Source of the DNA: Vibrio sp. SNU_ST1
GTDB lineage: Bacteria > Pseudomonadota > Gammaproteobacteria > Enterobacterales > Vibrionaceae
Direction: 5' to 3'
Assembly (NCBI RefSeq): GCF_030563405.1
Contig: NZ_CP130748.1
Coordinates: 2,604,001 to 2,668,000, forward strand
Length of the DNA: 64,000 bases
Below, piece by piece: positions 36,740 through 46,899 of the stretch. The translations under genes and the position numbers were made by a program. How positions within the stretch are numbered: position 1 is the stretch's first letter; each line of letters opens with the position of its first letter. The notes under the pieces were generated by a model that ran no database searches, was not told the origin of the DNA, and worked only from the letters and a program-made list of their open reading frames with translations.

Positions 36740-36788
36740 ATTCGAGATTCGAGATTCGAGATTCGAGATTCGAGATTCGAGATTCGAG
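36739..36788 (+). repeat. Heptanucleotide tandem repeat (GATTCGA, 7 copies)
   Basis: Seven perfect GATTCGA units plus one base start at the final base of the regulator stop codon (TAG) and lie just before its terminator. Perfect identity suggests slippage-driven copy-number variation. Confidence 0.97.
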
Positions 36789-36798
36789 TAAATAATTT

Positions 36799-36829
36799 AA
36801 GGGTTGGCCTAATGGGTCAACCCTTTTTT
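36799..36829 (+). terminator. Terminator of the luxR-type gene
   Basis: AAGGGTTG - 11-nt loop - CAACCCTT followed by T residues, 60 nt after the stop codon and just past the heptamer repeat. Confidence 0.85.
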
Positions 36830-36913
36830 GTAGAATGGAATGTCTCTTCGCATCCCGAAGCGCAGCGTACTCGCATCTCGGAGTGAAACGTTACTGCTCT
36901 TTTCTTCAGACAT
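36830..36913. other. Gene-free interval between the luxR-type and lpd terminators
   Basis: It contains a segment with CGCATCCCGAAGCG and CGCATCTCGGAGTG (about 36848-36886) that looks like an imperfect duplication, reminiscent of dispersed vibrio intergenic repeats. No ORF or RNA gene seen. Confidence 0.4.
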
Positions 36914-36944
36914 AAAAAAACCGCTGACGAATCAGCGGCTTTTA
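36914..36944 (-). terminator. Terminator of the pdhR-aceEF-lpd cluster
   Basis: On the - strand CCGCTGA-TTCG-TCAGCGG is followed by seven T. It lies beyond the ERIC element after lpd, the same arrangement as behind acnB. Confidence 0.9.
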
Positions 36945-36954
36945 TAATCTAGAT

Positions 36955-37080
36955 ATACTCAAAATAATTGGAGTTGCAGCTAGGCAACAAGTAAGTTCAG
37001 CCCTATGAGCATAGATTTACTATGTGATTAGGGTGAACTTACGCAGTTAACAACGCTGCAGCTTCAAGTATGAAGAGTAT
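36955..37080. repeat. ERIC (IRU) repeat, copy B, abutting the lpd stop codon
   Basis: A 126-bp palindromic element with inverted ends ATACTC/GAGTAT, arms GTTGCAGC/GCTGCAGC and the ERIC-like core CCCTATGAGCATAG...CTATGTGATTAGGG. The inner stem is GTAAGTTC (36991-36998) with GAACTTAC (37035-37042), which differs from copy A by a compensatory base-pair change. It ends directly against the lpd stop codon at 37081-37083. Confidence 0.86.
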
Positions 37081-38511
37081 TTACTTTTTCTTTTTCACTG
37101 CTTTCTTATTTGGAAGGTCAGTGATTGAACCTTCGAATACTTCCGCAGCTAGACCAACAGACTCGTGTAGAGTTGGGTGAGCGTGGATAGTAAGAGCGAT
37201 ATCTTCTGCATCACAACCCATTTCGATTGCTAGGCCGATTTCGCCAAGAAGTTCACCACCGTTAGTACCAACAACAGCACCACCGATTACACGATGAGTC
37301 TCTTTATCGAAGATCATCTTAGTCATACCGTCAGCACAGTCTGAAGCGATTGCACGACCAGAAGCAGCCCAAGGGAAAGTAGCAACTTCGTAGTTCAGAC
37401 CTTCCGCTTTCGCTTCTTTCTCAGTCTTACCTACCCAAGCAACTTCTGGCTCAGTGTATGCAATTGATGGGATTACTTTAGGATCGAAGTAGTGCTTCTT
37501 ACCAGAGATAACTTCAGCAGCTACGTGACCTTCATGCACACCTTTGTGAGCAAGCATTGGTTGACCAACAACATCACCGATCGCGTGAATGTGAGGAACG
37601 TTAGTACGCATTTGCTTATCAACGTTGATGAAGCCACGCTCATCAACTTCGATACCTGCTTTTTCAGCGTCGATAAGTGCACCGTTTGGAACACGACCGA
37701 TAGCAACAAGAACTGCATCGTAGCGCTCAGCTTCTGCTGGTGCTTTCTTGCCTTCCATTGAAACGTAGATACCGTCTTCTTTCGCTTCAACCGCAGTCAC
37801 TTTAGTTTCAAGCATTAGCTTGAACTTGTTCTTAATGCGCTTAGTGAAGACTTTAACGATATCTTTATCCGCAGCAGGGATAACTTGATCGAACATCTCA
37901 ACAACTTCAACTTTAGAACCTAGAGAGTGGTAAACCGTACCCATCTCAAGACCGATGATACCACCGCCCATGATAAGCAGTTTTTCTGGTACTTCGTTTA
38001 GTTCTAGTGCATCCGTAGAATCCCAAATACGTGGGTCTTCATGTGGGATGAAAGGAAGTTTGATTGGGCGAGAACCCGCAGCAATGATTGCGTTGTCGAA
38101 GTTAACTGTCGTTGCTTCGCCTTCGCCTTCAACAAGAATGCTGTTAGGACCTGTGAACTTACCAAAACCGTTAACAACTGTAACGTTACGCATCTTAGCC
38201 ATACCGCCAAGACCGCCAGTCAGTTGATCAACGACTTTCTCTTTCCAGATACGGATCTTGTTGATGTCCGTCTGTGGCTCGCCGAATACAACGCCGTGCT
38301 CTGCCATCGCTTTTGCTTCTTCAATTACTTTAGATACGTGAAGAAGTGCTTTTGATGGAATACAGCCAACGTTTAGACATACACCACCAAGAGTGCTGTA
38401 ACGTTCAACTAGTACTGTTTCTAGACCTAAATCCGCACAACGGAATGCCGCTGAGTAACCAGCAGGACCTGAACCAAGTACAACAACTTGGGCTTTAATT
38501 TCTTTGCTCAT
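37081..38511 (-). CDS. lpdA: Dihydrolipoyl dehydrogenase (E3)
   Basis: This 476-aa FAD/NAD flavoprotein re-oxidises dihydrolipoamide in the pyruvate and 2-oxoglutarate dehydrogenase complexes. It has an N-terminal FAD motif GSGPAGYSAA, the redox disulfide GGVCLNVGCIPSK, the NAD motif GGGIIGLEMG, and the C-terminal His-Glu pair HAHPTLHE. The lysine-rich tail KKAVKKKK is as in E. coli Lpd. It lies 242 nt after aceF with a terminator-like hairpin between, so it probably also has its own promoter, as in E. coli. Confidence 0.97.
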   Translation of the reverse strand: MSKEIKAQVVVLGSGPAGYSAAFRCADLGLETVLVERYSTLGGVCLNVGCIPSKALLHVSKVIEEAKAMAEHGVVFGEPQTDINKIRIWKEKVVDQLTGGLGGMAKMRNVTVVNGFGKFTGPNSILVEGEGEATTVNFDNAIIAAGSRPIKLPFIPHEDPRIWDSTDALELNEVPEKLLIMGGGIIGLEMGTVYHSLGSKVEVVEMFDQVIPAADKDIVKVFTKRIKNKFKLMLETKVTAVEAKEDGIYVSMEGKKAPAEAERYDAVLVAIGRVPNGALIDAEKAGIEVDERGFINVDKQMRTNVPHIHAIGDVVGQPMLAHKGVHEGHVAAEVISGKKHYFDPKVIPSIAYTEPEVAWVGKTEKEAKAEGLNYEVATFPWAASGRAIASDCADGMTKMIFDKETHRVIGGAVVGTNGGELLGEIGLAIEMGCDAEDIALTIHAHPTLHESVGLAAEVFEGSITDLPNKKAVKKKK

Positions 38512-38712
38512 TGTGACCTCTTGTAGTCATTATCCCTAACAGGCTGAGTAGATGTTCTTAAAATTATTGGGCTTTCAAACAGGAAACATTTTACAGAGAT
38601 GTTAACAGTGTGAAAGTAGCTTTAAGTTAGCCTGTGAGCTAGACAACAATTCCCCCGCAGTTTATGAGAAATGCCGGAAACTGTTCTCTAAAAATAGTCT
38701 TTATATAAAGAA

Positions 38713-38738
38713 TTAAGGTGACCCGAAAGTCACCTTAA
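38713..38738 (-). terminator. Hairpin between aceF and lpd
   Basis: A perfect 10-bp stem (TTAAGGTGAC/GTCACCTTAA) with loop CCGAAA, 16 nt past the aceF stop. It lacks a long T-tract, so it may be a partial terminator or an mRNA-stabilising hairpin that lowers lpd read-through. Confidence 0.65.
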
Positions 38739-38753
38739 TAATTACTTTCTCAA

Positions 38754-40649
38754 TTACAGTACTAGACGACGAATGTCAGATAGTGCGCTGTTTAGGAAAG
38801 TAATGAAGCGTGCACCTTCAGCACCATCGATCACACGGTGATCGTATGATAGAGACAGTGGAAGCTGTAGGCGTGGTTGGAACTCTTTACCATTCCAAAC
38901 TGGCTTAATTTCAGACTTAGATACACCTAGGATACCTACTTCTGGAGCATTTACGATTGGAGTAAATGCAGTACCGCCAATACCACCAAGGCTAGAGATT
39001 GTGAAACAACCGCCTTGCATGTCTGCCGCTGTTAGCTTACCAGAACGTGCTTTCTTAGAAACAGCCATCAGCTCTTCAGATAGCTCGTAAATGCCTTTCT
39101 TGTTCACGTCTTTGAAGACAGGAACAACTAGACCGTTTGGTGTATCAACAGCGATACCCACGTTTACGTACTTCTTAAGAATGATGCTTTCGCCATCTTC
39201 AGAAAGAGAAGAGTTAAACGCTGGGAATGCTTCTAGCGCTTTAGCAACAGCCTTCATGATGAACACAAGTGGAGTGATCTTCATTCCAGTGTCTTTCTTC
39301 GCTTCGATTGCGTTCTGTTCTTTACGGAATGCTTCTAGCTCAGTGATGTCTGCGTTGTCCCACTGTGTAACGTGAGGGATCATTACCCAGTTACGGTGCA
39401 GGTTAGCGCCAGAGATCTTCTTAATCTTAGAAAGCTTCTGAACTTCAGTTTCGCCGAACTTGCTGAAGTCAACTTTTGGCCAAGGTAGTAGACCAAGAGC
39501 AGAACCATCGCCGCCTTTGCCAGATGCTGCTGCACCAGACTCTAGACGCTTAAGTGCATCTTTAACGTAAGACTGAACGTCTTCTTTAAGTACGCGACTC
39601 TTACGACCAGTACCTTTAACTTTCGCTAGGTTTACACCGAATTCACGAGCTAGACGACGAACAACTGGAGATGCGTGAGCGTACTCGCCGTTCTCTTGGA
39701 AGTCGCCAGCTGCTGGAGCTACTGCTTCTGCTTTAGGTGCAGGTGCTGCTGCCGGAGCTGCTGCTTGTGCTGGAGCTGGAGCAGAAGCCGCTACTGCTAC
39801 TGGAGCTGCGCCTTCAACAACGAAAGTCATGATTGAAGAGCCTGTTGACACTTTGTCGCCAGCTGCAATCTTGATTTCTTTTACTGTACCAGCGAATGGT
39901 GCAGGCACTTCCATTGAAGCTTTGTCGCCTTCAACAGTAATTAGAGATTGCTCTTCTTCTACTGTATCGCCAACCGCAACCATGATTTCAGTAACTTCTA
40001 CTTCATCACCACCGATATCAGGAACGTTCACTTCTTTCTCAGCAGATGCTGCTGGAGCCGCTGCAACTGGTGCTGCTGCCGCTGGAGCAGGAGCTGCTGC
40101 AGATGCAGAGCCCGCTACTTCGAATACCATTACTAGAGAACCAGTAGATACTGAGTCACCAGAAGCGATCTTGATTTCTTTAACGATACCAGCGAATGGT
40201 GCAGGAACTTCCATTGAAGCCTTGTCACCTTCAACAGTAAGAAGAGATTGCTCTTCTTCTACTGCATCACCGATAGCAACCATGATTTCAGTTACTTCAA
40301 CTTCATCACCGCCGATATCAGGAACGTGAACTTCTTTCAGTTCGTCCGCAACAGAAGGAGCGGCTGCAACTGGTGCCGCCGCTTCAACTGCTGGTGCCGC
40401 CGGTGCTGCTACAGCACCTTCCGCTTCGAAGATCATGATAAGAGAACCAGTAGAAACAGAATCGCCTTCTGCTACTTTGATTTCTTTAACGATACCCGCT
40501 TGAGACGCAGGAACTTCCATTGAAGCTTTGTCGCCTTCAACAGCGATCAGTGACTGCTCTTCTTCAACCTTGTCGCCAACGTTTACAAGAATCTCAGTTA
40601 CTTCAACCTCGTCAGCACCGATGTCTGGTACATTAATTTCGATTGTCAT
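38754..40649 (-). CDS. aceF: Pyruvate dehydrogenase complex E2, dihydrolipoamide acetyltransferase
   Basis: This 631-aa E2 core has three N-terminal lipoyl domains with lipoylated lysines K41, K143 and K243, each in [11 protein letters not shown]. They are joined by Ala/Pro-rich linkers. A peripheral subunit-binding domain (about 330-370, [14 protein letters not shown]) and the catalytic acetyltransferase domain with [12 protein letters not shown] near the end follow. Lipoyl domains 2 and 3 are nearly identical in protein and DNA, while domain 1 differs (PASQAG instead of PAPFAG). It lies 26 nt after aceE in the same operon. Confidence 0.97.
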   Translation of the reverse strand: MTIEINVPDIGADEVEVTEILVNVGDKVEEEQSLIAVEGDKASMEVPASQAGIVKEIKVAEGDSVSTGSLIMIFEAEGAVAAPAAPAVEAAAPVAAAPSVADELKEVHVPDIGGDEVEVTEIMVAIGDAVEEEQSLLTVEGDKASMEVPAPFAGIVKEIKIASGDSVSTGSLVMVFEVAGSASAAAPAPAAAAPVAAAPAASAEKEVNVPDIGGDEVEVTEIMVAVGDTVEEEQSLITVEGDKASMEVPAPFAGTVKEIKIAAGDKVSTGSSIMTFVVEGAAPVAVAASAPAPAQAAAPAAAPAPKAEAVAPAAGDFQENGEYAHASPVVRRLAREFGVNLAKVKGTGRKSRVLKEDVQSYVKDALKRLESGAAASGKGGDGSALGLLPWPKVDFSKFGETEVQKLSKIKKISGANLHRNWVMIPHVTQWDNADITELEAFRKEQNAIEAKKDTGMKITPLVFIMKAVAKALEAFPAFNSSLSEDGESIILKKYVNVGIAVDTPNGLVVPVFKDVNKKGIYELSEELMAVSKKARSGKLTAADMQGGCFTISSLGGIGGTAFTPIVNAPEVGILGVSKSEIKPVWNGKEFQPRLQLPLSLSYDHRVIDGAEGARFITFLNSALSDIRRLVL

Positions 40650-40675
40650 TGTATTTACCTACCTTAATGCCAGTC

Positions 40676-43339
40676 TTATGCGTATTGCGGGTTAATTTTG
40701 TCTGCGTCGATGCCGAATTTAGCAATTGCTTCAGCAACTACTGATTTCTCAACATCACCACGTTTAGCCAGTTCAGTCAGCGCGGCAACTACAACGTAGC
40801 CTGCATTTACTTCGAAGTGACGACGTAGGTTTTCACGGCTGTCTGAACGACCGAAACCGTCAGTACCAAGTACTTTGTAAGACTCAGAAGGCATGAATGC
40901 ACGTACTTGCTCAGCGTAGTTCTTCATGTAATCCGTTACTGCGATTGCAGGTTCGTTACCAAGAACAGTTGTGATGTACGGTACTTTCTCTTCAGCTTCT
41001 GGGTGAAGCATGTTGTCACGCTCTACCGCTTGGCCGTCACGAGTCAGTTCGTTGAACGACGTTACAGAGAATACATCAGATGCTACGCCGTACTCTTCGC
41101 TCAGGATCTTAGCGGCTTTACGCGCTTCGTTCATGATAGTACCAGAGCTCATTAGTTGAACTTTGCCCTTAGCACCAGCGTGAGATTCAAGCTTGTAGAT
41201 ACCCTTACGGATGCCTTCTTCAGCGCCTTCTGGCATTGCTGGCATTGCGTAGTTTTCGTTCATTACTGTTAGGTAGTAGTAAACGTTCTCTTGGTTCTCA
41301 CCGTACATGCGACGGATACCGTCTTGCATGATTACCGCTAGCTCGTAAGCAAACGTTGGGTCGTAAGATATACAGTTAGGTACTGTGTTCGCCATGATGT
41401 GCGAGTGGCCATCTTCGTGCTGTAGACCTTCGCCGTTTAGCGTTGTACGACCTGCAGTTGCACCAAGTAGGAAACCACGAGCTTGTTGGTCACCTGCTAA
41501 CCAAGCCATATCTCCAATACGTTGGAAACCGAACATTGAGTAGTAGATGTAGAACGGAATCATCGGTAGATCGTTTGTGCTGTATGAAGTTGCAGCTGCA
41601 ACCCATGAAGCCATAGAACCTAGTTCGTTGATACCTTCTTGAAGAACTTGACCAGACGTTGCTTCTTTGTAGTAAGAAACGATGCCTTTATCTTCAGGCG
41701 TGTAGTCTTGACCGTGTGGGTTGTAGATACCAACCTGACGGAATAGACCTTCCATGCCGAATGTACGAGCTTCATCACAGATGATAGGAACGATGTTCTT
41801 ACCAATGTTCTTATCTTTAAGAAGGATGTTTAGCGTACGTACATAAGCCATCGTTGTAGAGATATCACGCTTCTGTTCACCCAGCAGAGGTGCGAACGCG
41901 TCTAGCTCAGGAACTTTGAACTCTTGAGTGAATTTTGGCAGACGCTGAGGAGTGTAACCTTGTAGAGCTTTACGACGAGCATGTAGGTATTCGTACTCAG
42001 CAGAACCTTCTTCCAGTGTTAGGTAAGGAAGCTCAGATACTTTCTCATCAGAAAGGATGTCTTGTAGGCCTAGACGGTCACGTAGGTATTGTACGTGAGT
42101 CATGTCCATCTTCTTAACACCGTGAGCGATGTTCTTACCTTCTGCTGCTTCACCCATACCGTAACCTTTAACTGTCTTAGCTAGGATTACTGTTGGTTTG
42201 CCACCTGTCTCTTTTGCATTGTTGAATGCAGCGAACAGTTTAGAAGAATCGTGACCACCACGTTTCAGTTCGAAGATTTGGTCGTCAGTCATGTCTGCAA
42301 CTAGTGCAGCTGTTTCTGGGTACTTACCAAAGAAGTGCTCACGTACGTATGCGCCATCTTTAGATTTGAATGTTTGGTAGTCACCGTCGATAGTTTCGTT
42401 CATTAGTTGAAGAAGCTTACCAGTCGTGTCTTTAGCTAGTAGAGAATCCCAGTTGCTACCCCAGATAACTTTAACAACGTTCCAACCTGCGCCTTTGAAT
42501 AGGCCTTCAAGTTCTTGGATGATGCTACCGTTACCCATTACAGGGCCGTCTAGACGCTGTAGGTTACAGTTGATTAGGAAACATAGGTTGTCTAGCTTCT
42601 CACGTGCAGCGAAAGAGATAGCACCACGTGATTCTGGCTCATCCATCTCACCGTCACCTAGGAACGCGTATACACGTTGACCTGAAGTATCTTTCATGCC
42701 ACGACCTTCAAGGTACTTAAGGAAGCGCGCTTGGTAGATAGCAGAGATAGGGCCTAGACCCATAGATACTGTCGGGAACTGCCAGAATTCAGGCATTAGT
42801 TTAGGGTGCGGGTATGAAGGAATACCTTTACCATCAACTTCTTGACGGAAGTTATCTAGCTGCTCTTCAGTTAGACGACCTTCAACGAATGCACGAGAGT
42901 AGATACCTGGAGAGATGTGACCTTGGTAGTAAACTAGATCGCCACCGTCTGTCTCGTTTGGAGCACGGAAGAAGTGGTTAAAACATACTTCGTAGAACGC
43001 AGCAGCTGACTGGTAAGAAGCCATGTGACCACCAAGGTCTAGGTCTTTCTTAGAAGCACGCAATACAATCATGATTGCGTTCCAGCGAATAATCGAACGA
43101 ATACGACGCTCAAGAGTTACGTCACCAGGGTAAGCTGGCTCTTGTGCTGCTGGAATTGTGTTGATGTAGTTCGTGTTGATGCCTGTAGCCATATCAACAC
43201 CATCTAAACGCGCTTTATCTAGAACTTGTTCTAGTAAAAACTGTGCACGTTCTACACCTTCTTCACGTACTACTGACTCAAGAGCTTCTAACCAATCTTG
43301 AGTTTCCAGAGCATCAACGTCATGCTTCATGTCAGACAT
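40676..43339 (-). CDS. aceE: Pyruvate dehydrogenase E1 component, homodimeric
   Basis: This 887-aa thiamine-diphosphate enzyme decarboxylates pyruvate and acetylates the E2 lipoyl group. The ThDP/Mg motif GDGEMDEPES... NCNLQ lies around residues 230-262. The start MSDMKHDVDALETQDW matches the E. coli N-terminus, which binds E2. Length equals E. coli AceE (887). It follows pdhR with 62 nt between, so the operon is probably read from the PdhR-controlled promoter at 44226-44253. Confidence 0.98.
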   Translation of the reverse strand: MSDMKHDVDALETQDWLEALESVVREEGVERAQFLLEQVLDKARLDGVDMATGINTNYINTIPAAQEPAYPGDVTLERRIRSIIRWNAIMIVLRASKKDLDLGGHMASYQSAAAFYEVCFNHFFRAPNETDGGDLVYYQGHISPGIYSRAFVEGRLTEEQLDNFRQEVDGKGIPSYPHPKLMPEFWQFPTVSMGLGPISAIYQARFLKYLEGRGMKDTSGQRVYAFLGDGEMDEPESRGAISFAAREKLDNLCFLINCNLQRLDGPVMGNGSIIQELEGLFKGAGWNVVKVIWGSNWDSLLAKDTTGKLLQLMNETIDGDYQTFKSKDGAYVREHFFGKYPETAALVADMTDDQIFELKRGGHDSSKLFAAFNNAKETGGKPTVILAKTVKGYGMGEAAEGKNIAHGVKKMDMTHVQYLRDRLGLQDILSDEKVSELPYLTLEEGSAEYEYLHARRKALQGYTPQRLPKFTQEFKVPELDAFAPLLGEQKRDISTTMAYVRTLNILLKDKNIGKNIVPIICDEARTFGMEGLFRQVGIYNPHGQDYTPEDKGIVSYYKEATSGQVLQEGINELGSMASWVAAATSYSTNDLPMIPFYIYYSMFGFQRIGDMAWLAGDQQARGFLLGATAGRTTLNGEGLQHEDGHSHIMANTVPNCISYDPTFAYELAVIMQDGIRRMYGENQENVYYYLTVMNENYAMPAMPEGAEEGIRKGIYKLESHAGAKGKVQLMSSGTIMNEARKAAKILSEEYGVASDVFSVTSFNELTRDGQAVERDNMLHPEAEEKVPYITTVLGNEPAIAVTDYMKNYAEQVRAFMPSESYKVLGTDGFGRSDSRENLRRHFEVNAGYVVVAALTELAKRGDVEKSVVAEAIAKFGIDADKINPQYA

Positions 43340-43401
43340 GGCGATCTATCCTTTTTGTTAGTTGGATTCTACTAAACACGTAAATAGTCGAAGTATTACG
43401 G

Positions 43402-44163
43402 CTATTTACCCTGTTGAATTCGACGTAAAGAACGTTCGCGACGCGATTCTTCTTTAGTCAAATCCATCAATGTTTCTTCGATGTAAGCTAAATGAGAGTG
43501 TGACATTTCACGCGCCTGTTCTGGCTCTCCTGAAACAATCGCATCTACAATATTAGCTCGATGTATACTCACTTTTTCCACAACGTCTTTACGACGATGC
43601 AACAGCTTTAAATTTTCTAAGACATTTTGTTCGAGTAACGGAGCCAAACTACGAACAATGTGCAATAACACCACATTGTGCGCTGCCTCTGTTAAAGCAA
43701 TAAGAAAAGCCATCACAGCTGCAGATTCGGCTTCAATATCACCCTTATCTTGCGCACCGTGAATTTTTCCTTGGCATGCTTGAATTCGAGCAAAGTCTTC
43801 ATCAGTGCCACGCAATGCCGCGAAGTAAGCCGAAATCCCTTCCATCGCATGACGCGATTCCAACAAGTCTAGTTGGGTTTCAGAATGAGACGACAACAAA
43901 TTAAGCAAAGGATCTGAAAAGCTCTTCCAGATATTTTCGCTAACAAACGTACCTCCACCTTGACGGCGAGTAAGCAAGCGTTTTGCTTCCAAACGTTGTA
44001 TCGCTTCTCGGATTGAAGGACGAGACACATCGAACTGTTTCGCCAGTTCGCGCTCAGGCGGCAGCTGCTGCCCTGGAGCCAGTGTTCCTTCCACTATCAA
44101 CCTTTCTAACTCTTGTTCGATAACGTCCGAGAGTTTTGGCTGACGAATCCTTTGATAAGCCAT
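43402..44163 (-). CDS. pdhR: Pyruvate dehydrogenase complex repressor, GntR/FadR family
   Basis: This 253-aa repressor is released by pyruvate. The winged helix-turn-helix ([26 protein letters not shown]) is almost identical to E. coli PdhR. The C-terminal FCD domain (about 90-235) binds the effector. I start at the ATG at 44163 ([17 protein letters not shown]) by homology. The longer form from 44208 would run through the operator. It is the first gene of pdhR-aceEF-lpd. Two PdhR-like boxes upstream indicate autoregulation. Confidence 0.96.
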   Translation of the reverse strand: MAYQRIRQPKLSDVIEQELERLIVEGTLAPGQQLPPERELAKQFDVSRPSIREAIQRLEAKRLLTRRQGGGTFVSENIWKSFSDPLLNLLSSHSETQLDLLESRHAMEGISAYFAALRGTDEDFARIQACQGKIHGAQDKGDIEAESAAVMAFLIALTEAAHNVVLLHIVRSLAPLLEQNVLENLKLLHRRKDVVEKVSIHRANIVDAIVSGEPEQAREMSHSHLAYIEETLMDLTKEESRRERSLRRIQQGK

Positions 44164-44193
44164 AGTTTGTTGTTCTTCTTTTTCTTCGCTGAC

Positions 44194-44210
44194 AATTGGT
44201 AATACCAATT
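44194..44210 (-). promoter_or_regulatory. PdhR operator, proximal
   Basis: AATTGGTAATACCAATT is a perfect 17-bp palindrome (one central base) matching the PdhR consensus ATTGGTNNNACCAAT. It lies 31 nt upstream of the pdhR start, just downstream of the promoter candidate. Confidence 0.88.
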
Positions 44211-44225
44211 TTAATTTGGGCAGAA

Positions 44226-44253
44226 ATTAACATAATTAAAACGCCACTGTCCA
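44226..44253 (-). promoter_or_regulatory. Candidate sigma-70 promoter of pdhR-aceEF
   Basis: TGGACA (-35, 5/6 match) and GTTAAT (-10, 4/6) are separated by 16 bp. Initiation near 44219 would put the proximal PdhR box at about +9 to +25, similar to the E. coli arrangement. Confidence 0.4.
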
Positions 44254-44291
44254 GAGTAAAATTGACCTGAATCATAGAACACAGCGCGAAT

Positions 44292-44306
44292 TAACCATGA
44301 TTTAAC
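44292..44306 (-). promoter_or_regulatory. ArcA-like direct repeat upstream of pdhR
   Basis: On the - strand GTTAAATCATGGTTA has two GTTA repeats 11 bp apart, agreeing with the ArcA core GTTAATTAAATGTTA at 11 of 15 positions. It lies between the two PdhR boxes. Match-based inference only. Confidence 0.4.
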
Positions 44307-44331
44307 AAATGAAATTTAAAACAGCAACCAA

Positions 44332-44346
44332 TTTGGTCTTACCATT
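44332..44346 (-). promoter_or_regulatory. PdhR operator, distal
   Basis: TTTGGTCTTACCATT matches ATTGGTNNNACCAAT with two outer mismatches and keeps the TGGT-N3-ACC core. It lies about 137 bp upstream of the proximal box. Confidence 0.6.
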
Positions 44347-44644
44347 TACAGGGGTAATACTTTTGGGGAGTATCCGTGCTAGAAAGTTTCAGGATAAAAA
44401 TGGATTGTTTCAGAAAGATGAGTGCCACTTGATTAAAAATCAAACCAAGCGCACATTAGAGGTAGAAATCCTGTTCATAAGTTTTAATATTAGATCGTTT
44501 GATAAGCTCGTCACACTCTCGATTTATTGACGCCCTCCCCCTAACCACTTTATTTACATCGCAACAACAAAAATTCACAAGTGATTATGCTAGGCGTTGA
44601 CTATTCAACCACCAGCAACAATAGAGCACCTTCAATAATGAGGC

Positions 44645-45193
44645 TTAAACCTTGAGCTCGCCTTTAAACTTCTGCCAGTCGAAAACCAAGCCAGGGTCAG
44701 TTTTGCGTAGCGGGGCTATATATTGATGACCGGTGATACGCTCGGTGGTTATTTGAGGGAAAGTCGATACGATCGTTTCTGTTAATCGAGTAAGCGCTTG
44801 GTACTGCGGCTCTGTATAAGCGATAAAATCGCTTCCTTCCAGTTCAATACCAATCGAGTAGTCATTACATCTTTCACGGCCAGCGAAACTCGATTGACCC
44901 GCATGCCAAGCTCGATCAAGAAACGATACAAACTGCACCACCTCACCATCACGGCGAATCAAGCAATGTGCCGAAACGCCCATTTGATGAATCACTTTAA
45001 AAAATGGATGATCTGCCGGATCAAGTTTTCCCGTGAAAAACTGTTCAATGTAAGGGCCGCCAAATTGGCCCGGTGGTAAACTAATGTTATGGACCACCAG
45101 CAGAGAGATATCCTCGCCGCTAGGTCTAGCATCAAAATACGGAGAAGGAACATGCCGAGCGTTGTCGTACCATCCGTTGGAGCTCATCGTCAT
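44645..45193 (-). CDS. ampD: 1,6-anhydro-N-acetylmuramyl-L-alanine amidase
   Basis: This 182-aa cytoplasmic zinc amidase removes the peptide from anhydroMurNAc-peptides during cell-wall recycling. In bacteria with inducible AmpC it also sets beta-lactamase expression. Zinc ligands are visible as His35 in VVHNISLPPGQFGG, a second His and an Asp in GHQYIAPLRKTDPG. The conserved RAWHAG and GIELEG blocks are present. MTMSS offers a second ATG two codons in. It is divergent from nadC. Confidence 0.95.
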   Translation of the reverse strand: MTMSSNGWYDNARHVPSPYFDARPSGEDISLLVVHNISLPPGQFGGPYIEQFFTGKLDPADHPFFKVIHQMGVSAHCLIRRDGEVVQFVSFLDRAWHAGQSSFAGRERCNDYSIGIELEGSDFIAYTEPQYQALTRLTETIVSTFPQITTERITGHQYIAPLRKTDPGLVFDWQKFKGELKV

Positions 45194-45247
45194 CTTGGTC
45201 TCGCTTTCTTTTCTACTAGCGCAATAAGATTGTGACTTTGCCCATAG

Positions 45248-46219
<972 letters not shown>

Positions 46220-46245
46220 TTTACTGAATAGTAAATAACTTCTGT

Positions 46246-46275
46246 AAAGGCACTGTTGATAACGGTGCCTTTTTT
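46246..46275 (+). terminator. nadC terminator
   Basis: AAAGGCAC - 10-nt loop - GTGCCTTTTTT, 27 nt after the nadC stop, isolates nadC from pilA. Confidence 0.85.
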
Positions 46276-46473
46276 ATTGCTCTTATTATCAGTATATCAA
46301 TCAGTTAACTAAGCTGATCGCATAATTTTGCGCCCCATATGAAACAACACACCAACAAATACAAAACCACTCGCGCCCACACCTGAACACCATTCCACTT
46401 CTAAATCTCAACTTCTATTCTTTCCATCAACTGGTGCTTGCACTGAAACAAACTAAACAAATGGAATAGAACA

Positions 46474-46899
46474 ATGAAAAATAAAAGTAAAAGAACAAAC
46501 CAGAAAGGCTTTACGCTGATTGAATTGATGATTGTAGTTGCGATTATTGGTGTGCTGTCTGCTATTGCTGTACCTGCATATCAAAACTATGTTACTCGCT
46601 CTGAGGTATCCTCTGGGTTAGCAACGGTCAAATCATTAATCACTCCTGCAGAATTGTTTTATCAAGAAAATGGCATTGCTGCCGCTGCGACATTAGCTCA
46701 ATTAGGAATTGATGGTGCAGCCAATGACTTAGGAGCTATAACATCAGCTCTAAACGCTGGCGGTAACCCAACAGTGGTGTTTACATTCGATGCGAGTAGC
46801 TCAATTAACACTGGAATAGTTACATTTACTCGTGATGCTGCAACAGGGTGGACTTGTGCTCCAACAGCACCTGCAATTGCTATTGATGGCTGTTCATAA
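46474..46899 (+). CDS. pilA: Type IV major pilin
   Basis: This 141-aa prepilin has a short leader ending at Gly12, then [28 protein letters not shown]. Phe1 is the site for PilD cleavage and N-methylation, and Glu5 is present. The mature C-terminal domain is small, and the disulfide loop is bounded by the Cys in GWTCAPTAP and the Cys two residues from the end. Pilin subunits of this chitin-regulated competence/attachment pilus are highly variable between strains. The upstream 254 bp contain no clear sigma-54 site. The pilB start follows with no intergenic base. Confidence 0.95.
   Translation: MKNKSKRTNQKGFTLIELMIVVAIIGVLSAIAVPAYQNYVTRSEVSSGLATVKSLITPAELFYQENGIAAAATLAQLGIDGAANDLGAITSALNAGGNPTVVFTFDASSSINTGIVTFTRDAATGWTCAPTAPAIAIDGCS

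Larger units (their letters stand above)
44164..44644. other. Intergenic control region upstream of pdhR
   Basis: These 481 bp lie between pdhR and ampD, both on the - strand. The pdhR-proximal 190 bp holds two PdhR-like boxes, an ArcA-like direct repeat and a promoter candidate, listed separately. In the remainder (44347-44644) I see no supported gene. Confidence 0.6.

Noticed and set aside
39829..40329. 166-codon frame antisense to aceF
   Set aside because: Ser/Thr/Ala-rich shadow of the repeated lipoyl domains and linkers, no independent features.
44164..44208. Upstream extension of PdhR to 44208
   Set aside because: It would translate through the operator palindrome, and homology begins at the ATG 44163.
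44309..44530. 73-codon + strand frame upstream of pdhR
   Set aside because: No SD, no recognisable domain, and it overlaps the distal PdhR box. Better explained as control DNA.
46430..46445. TGGTGCTTGCA upstream of pilA as a sigma-54 promoter
   Set aside because: The -24 and -12 like parts have no 5-nt spacer between them, so the spacing is incompatible.
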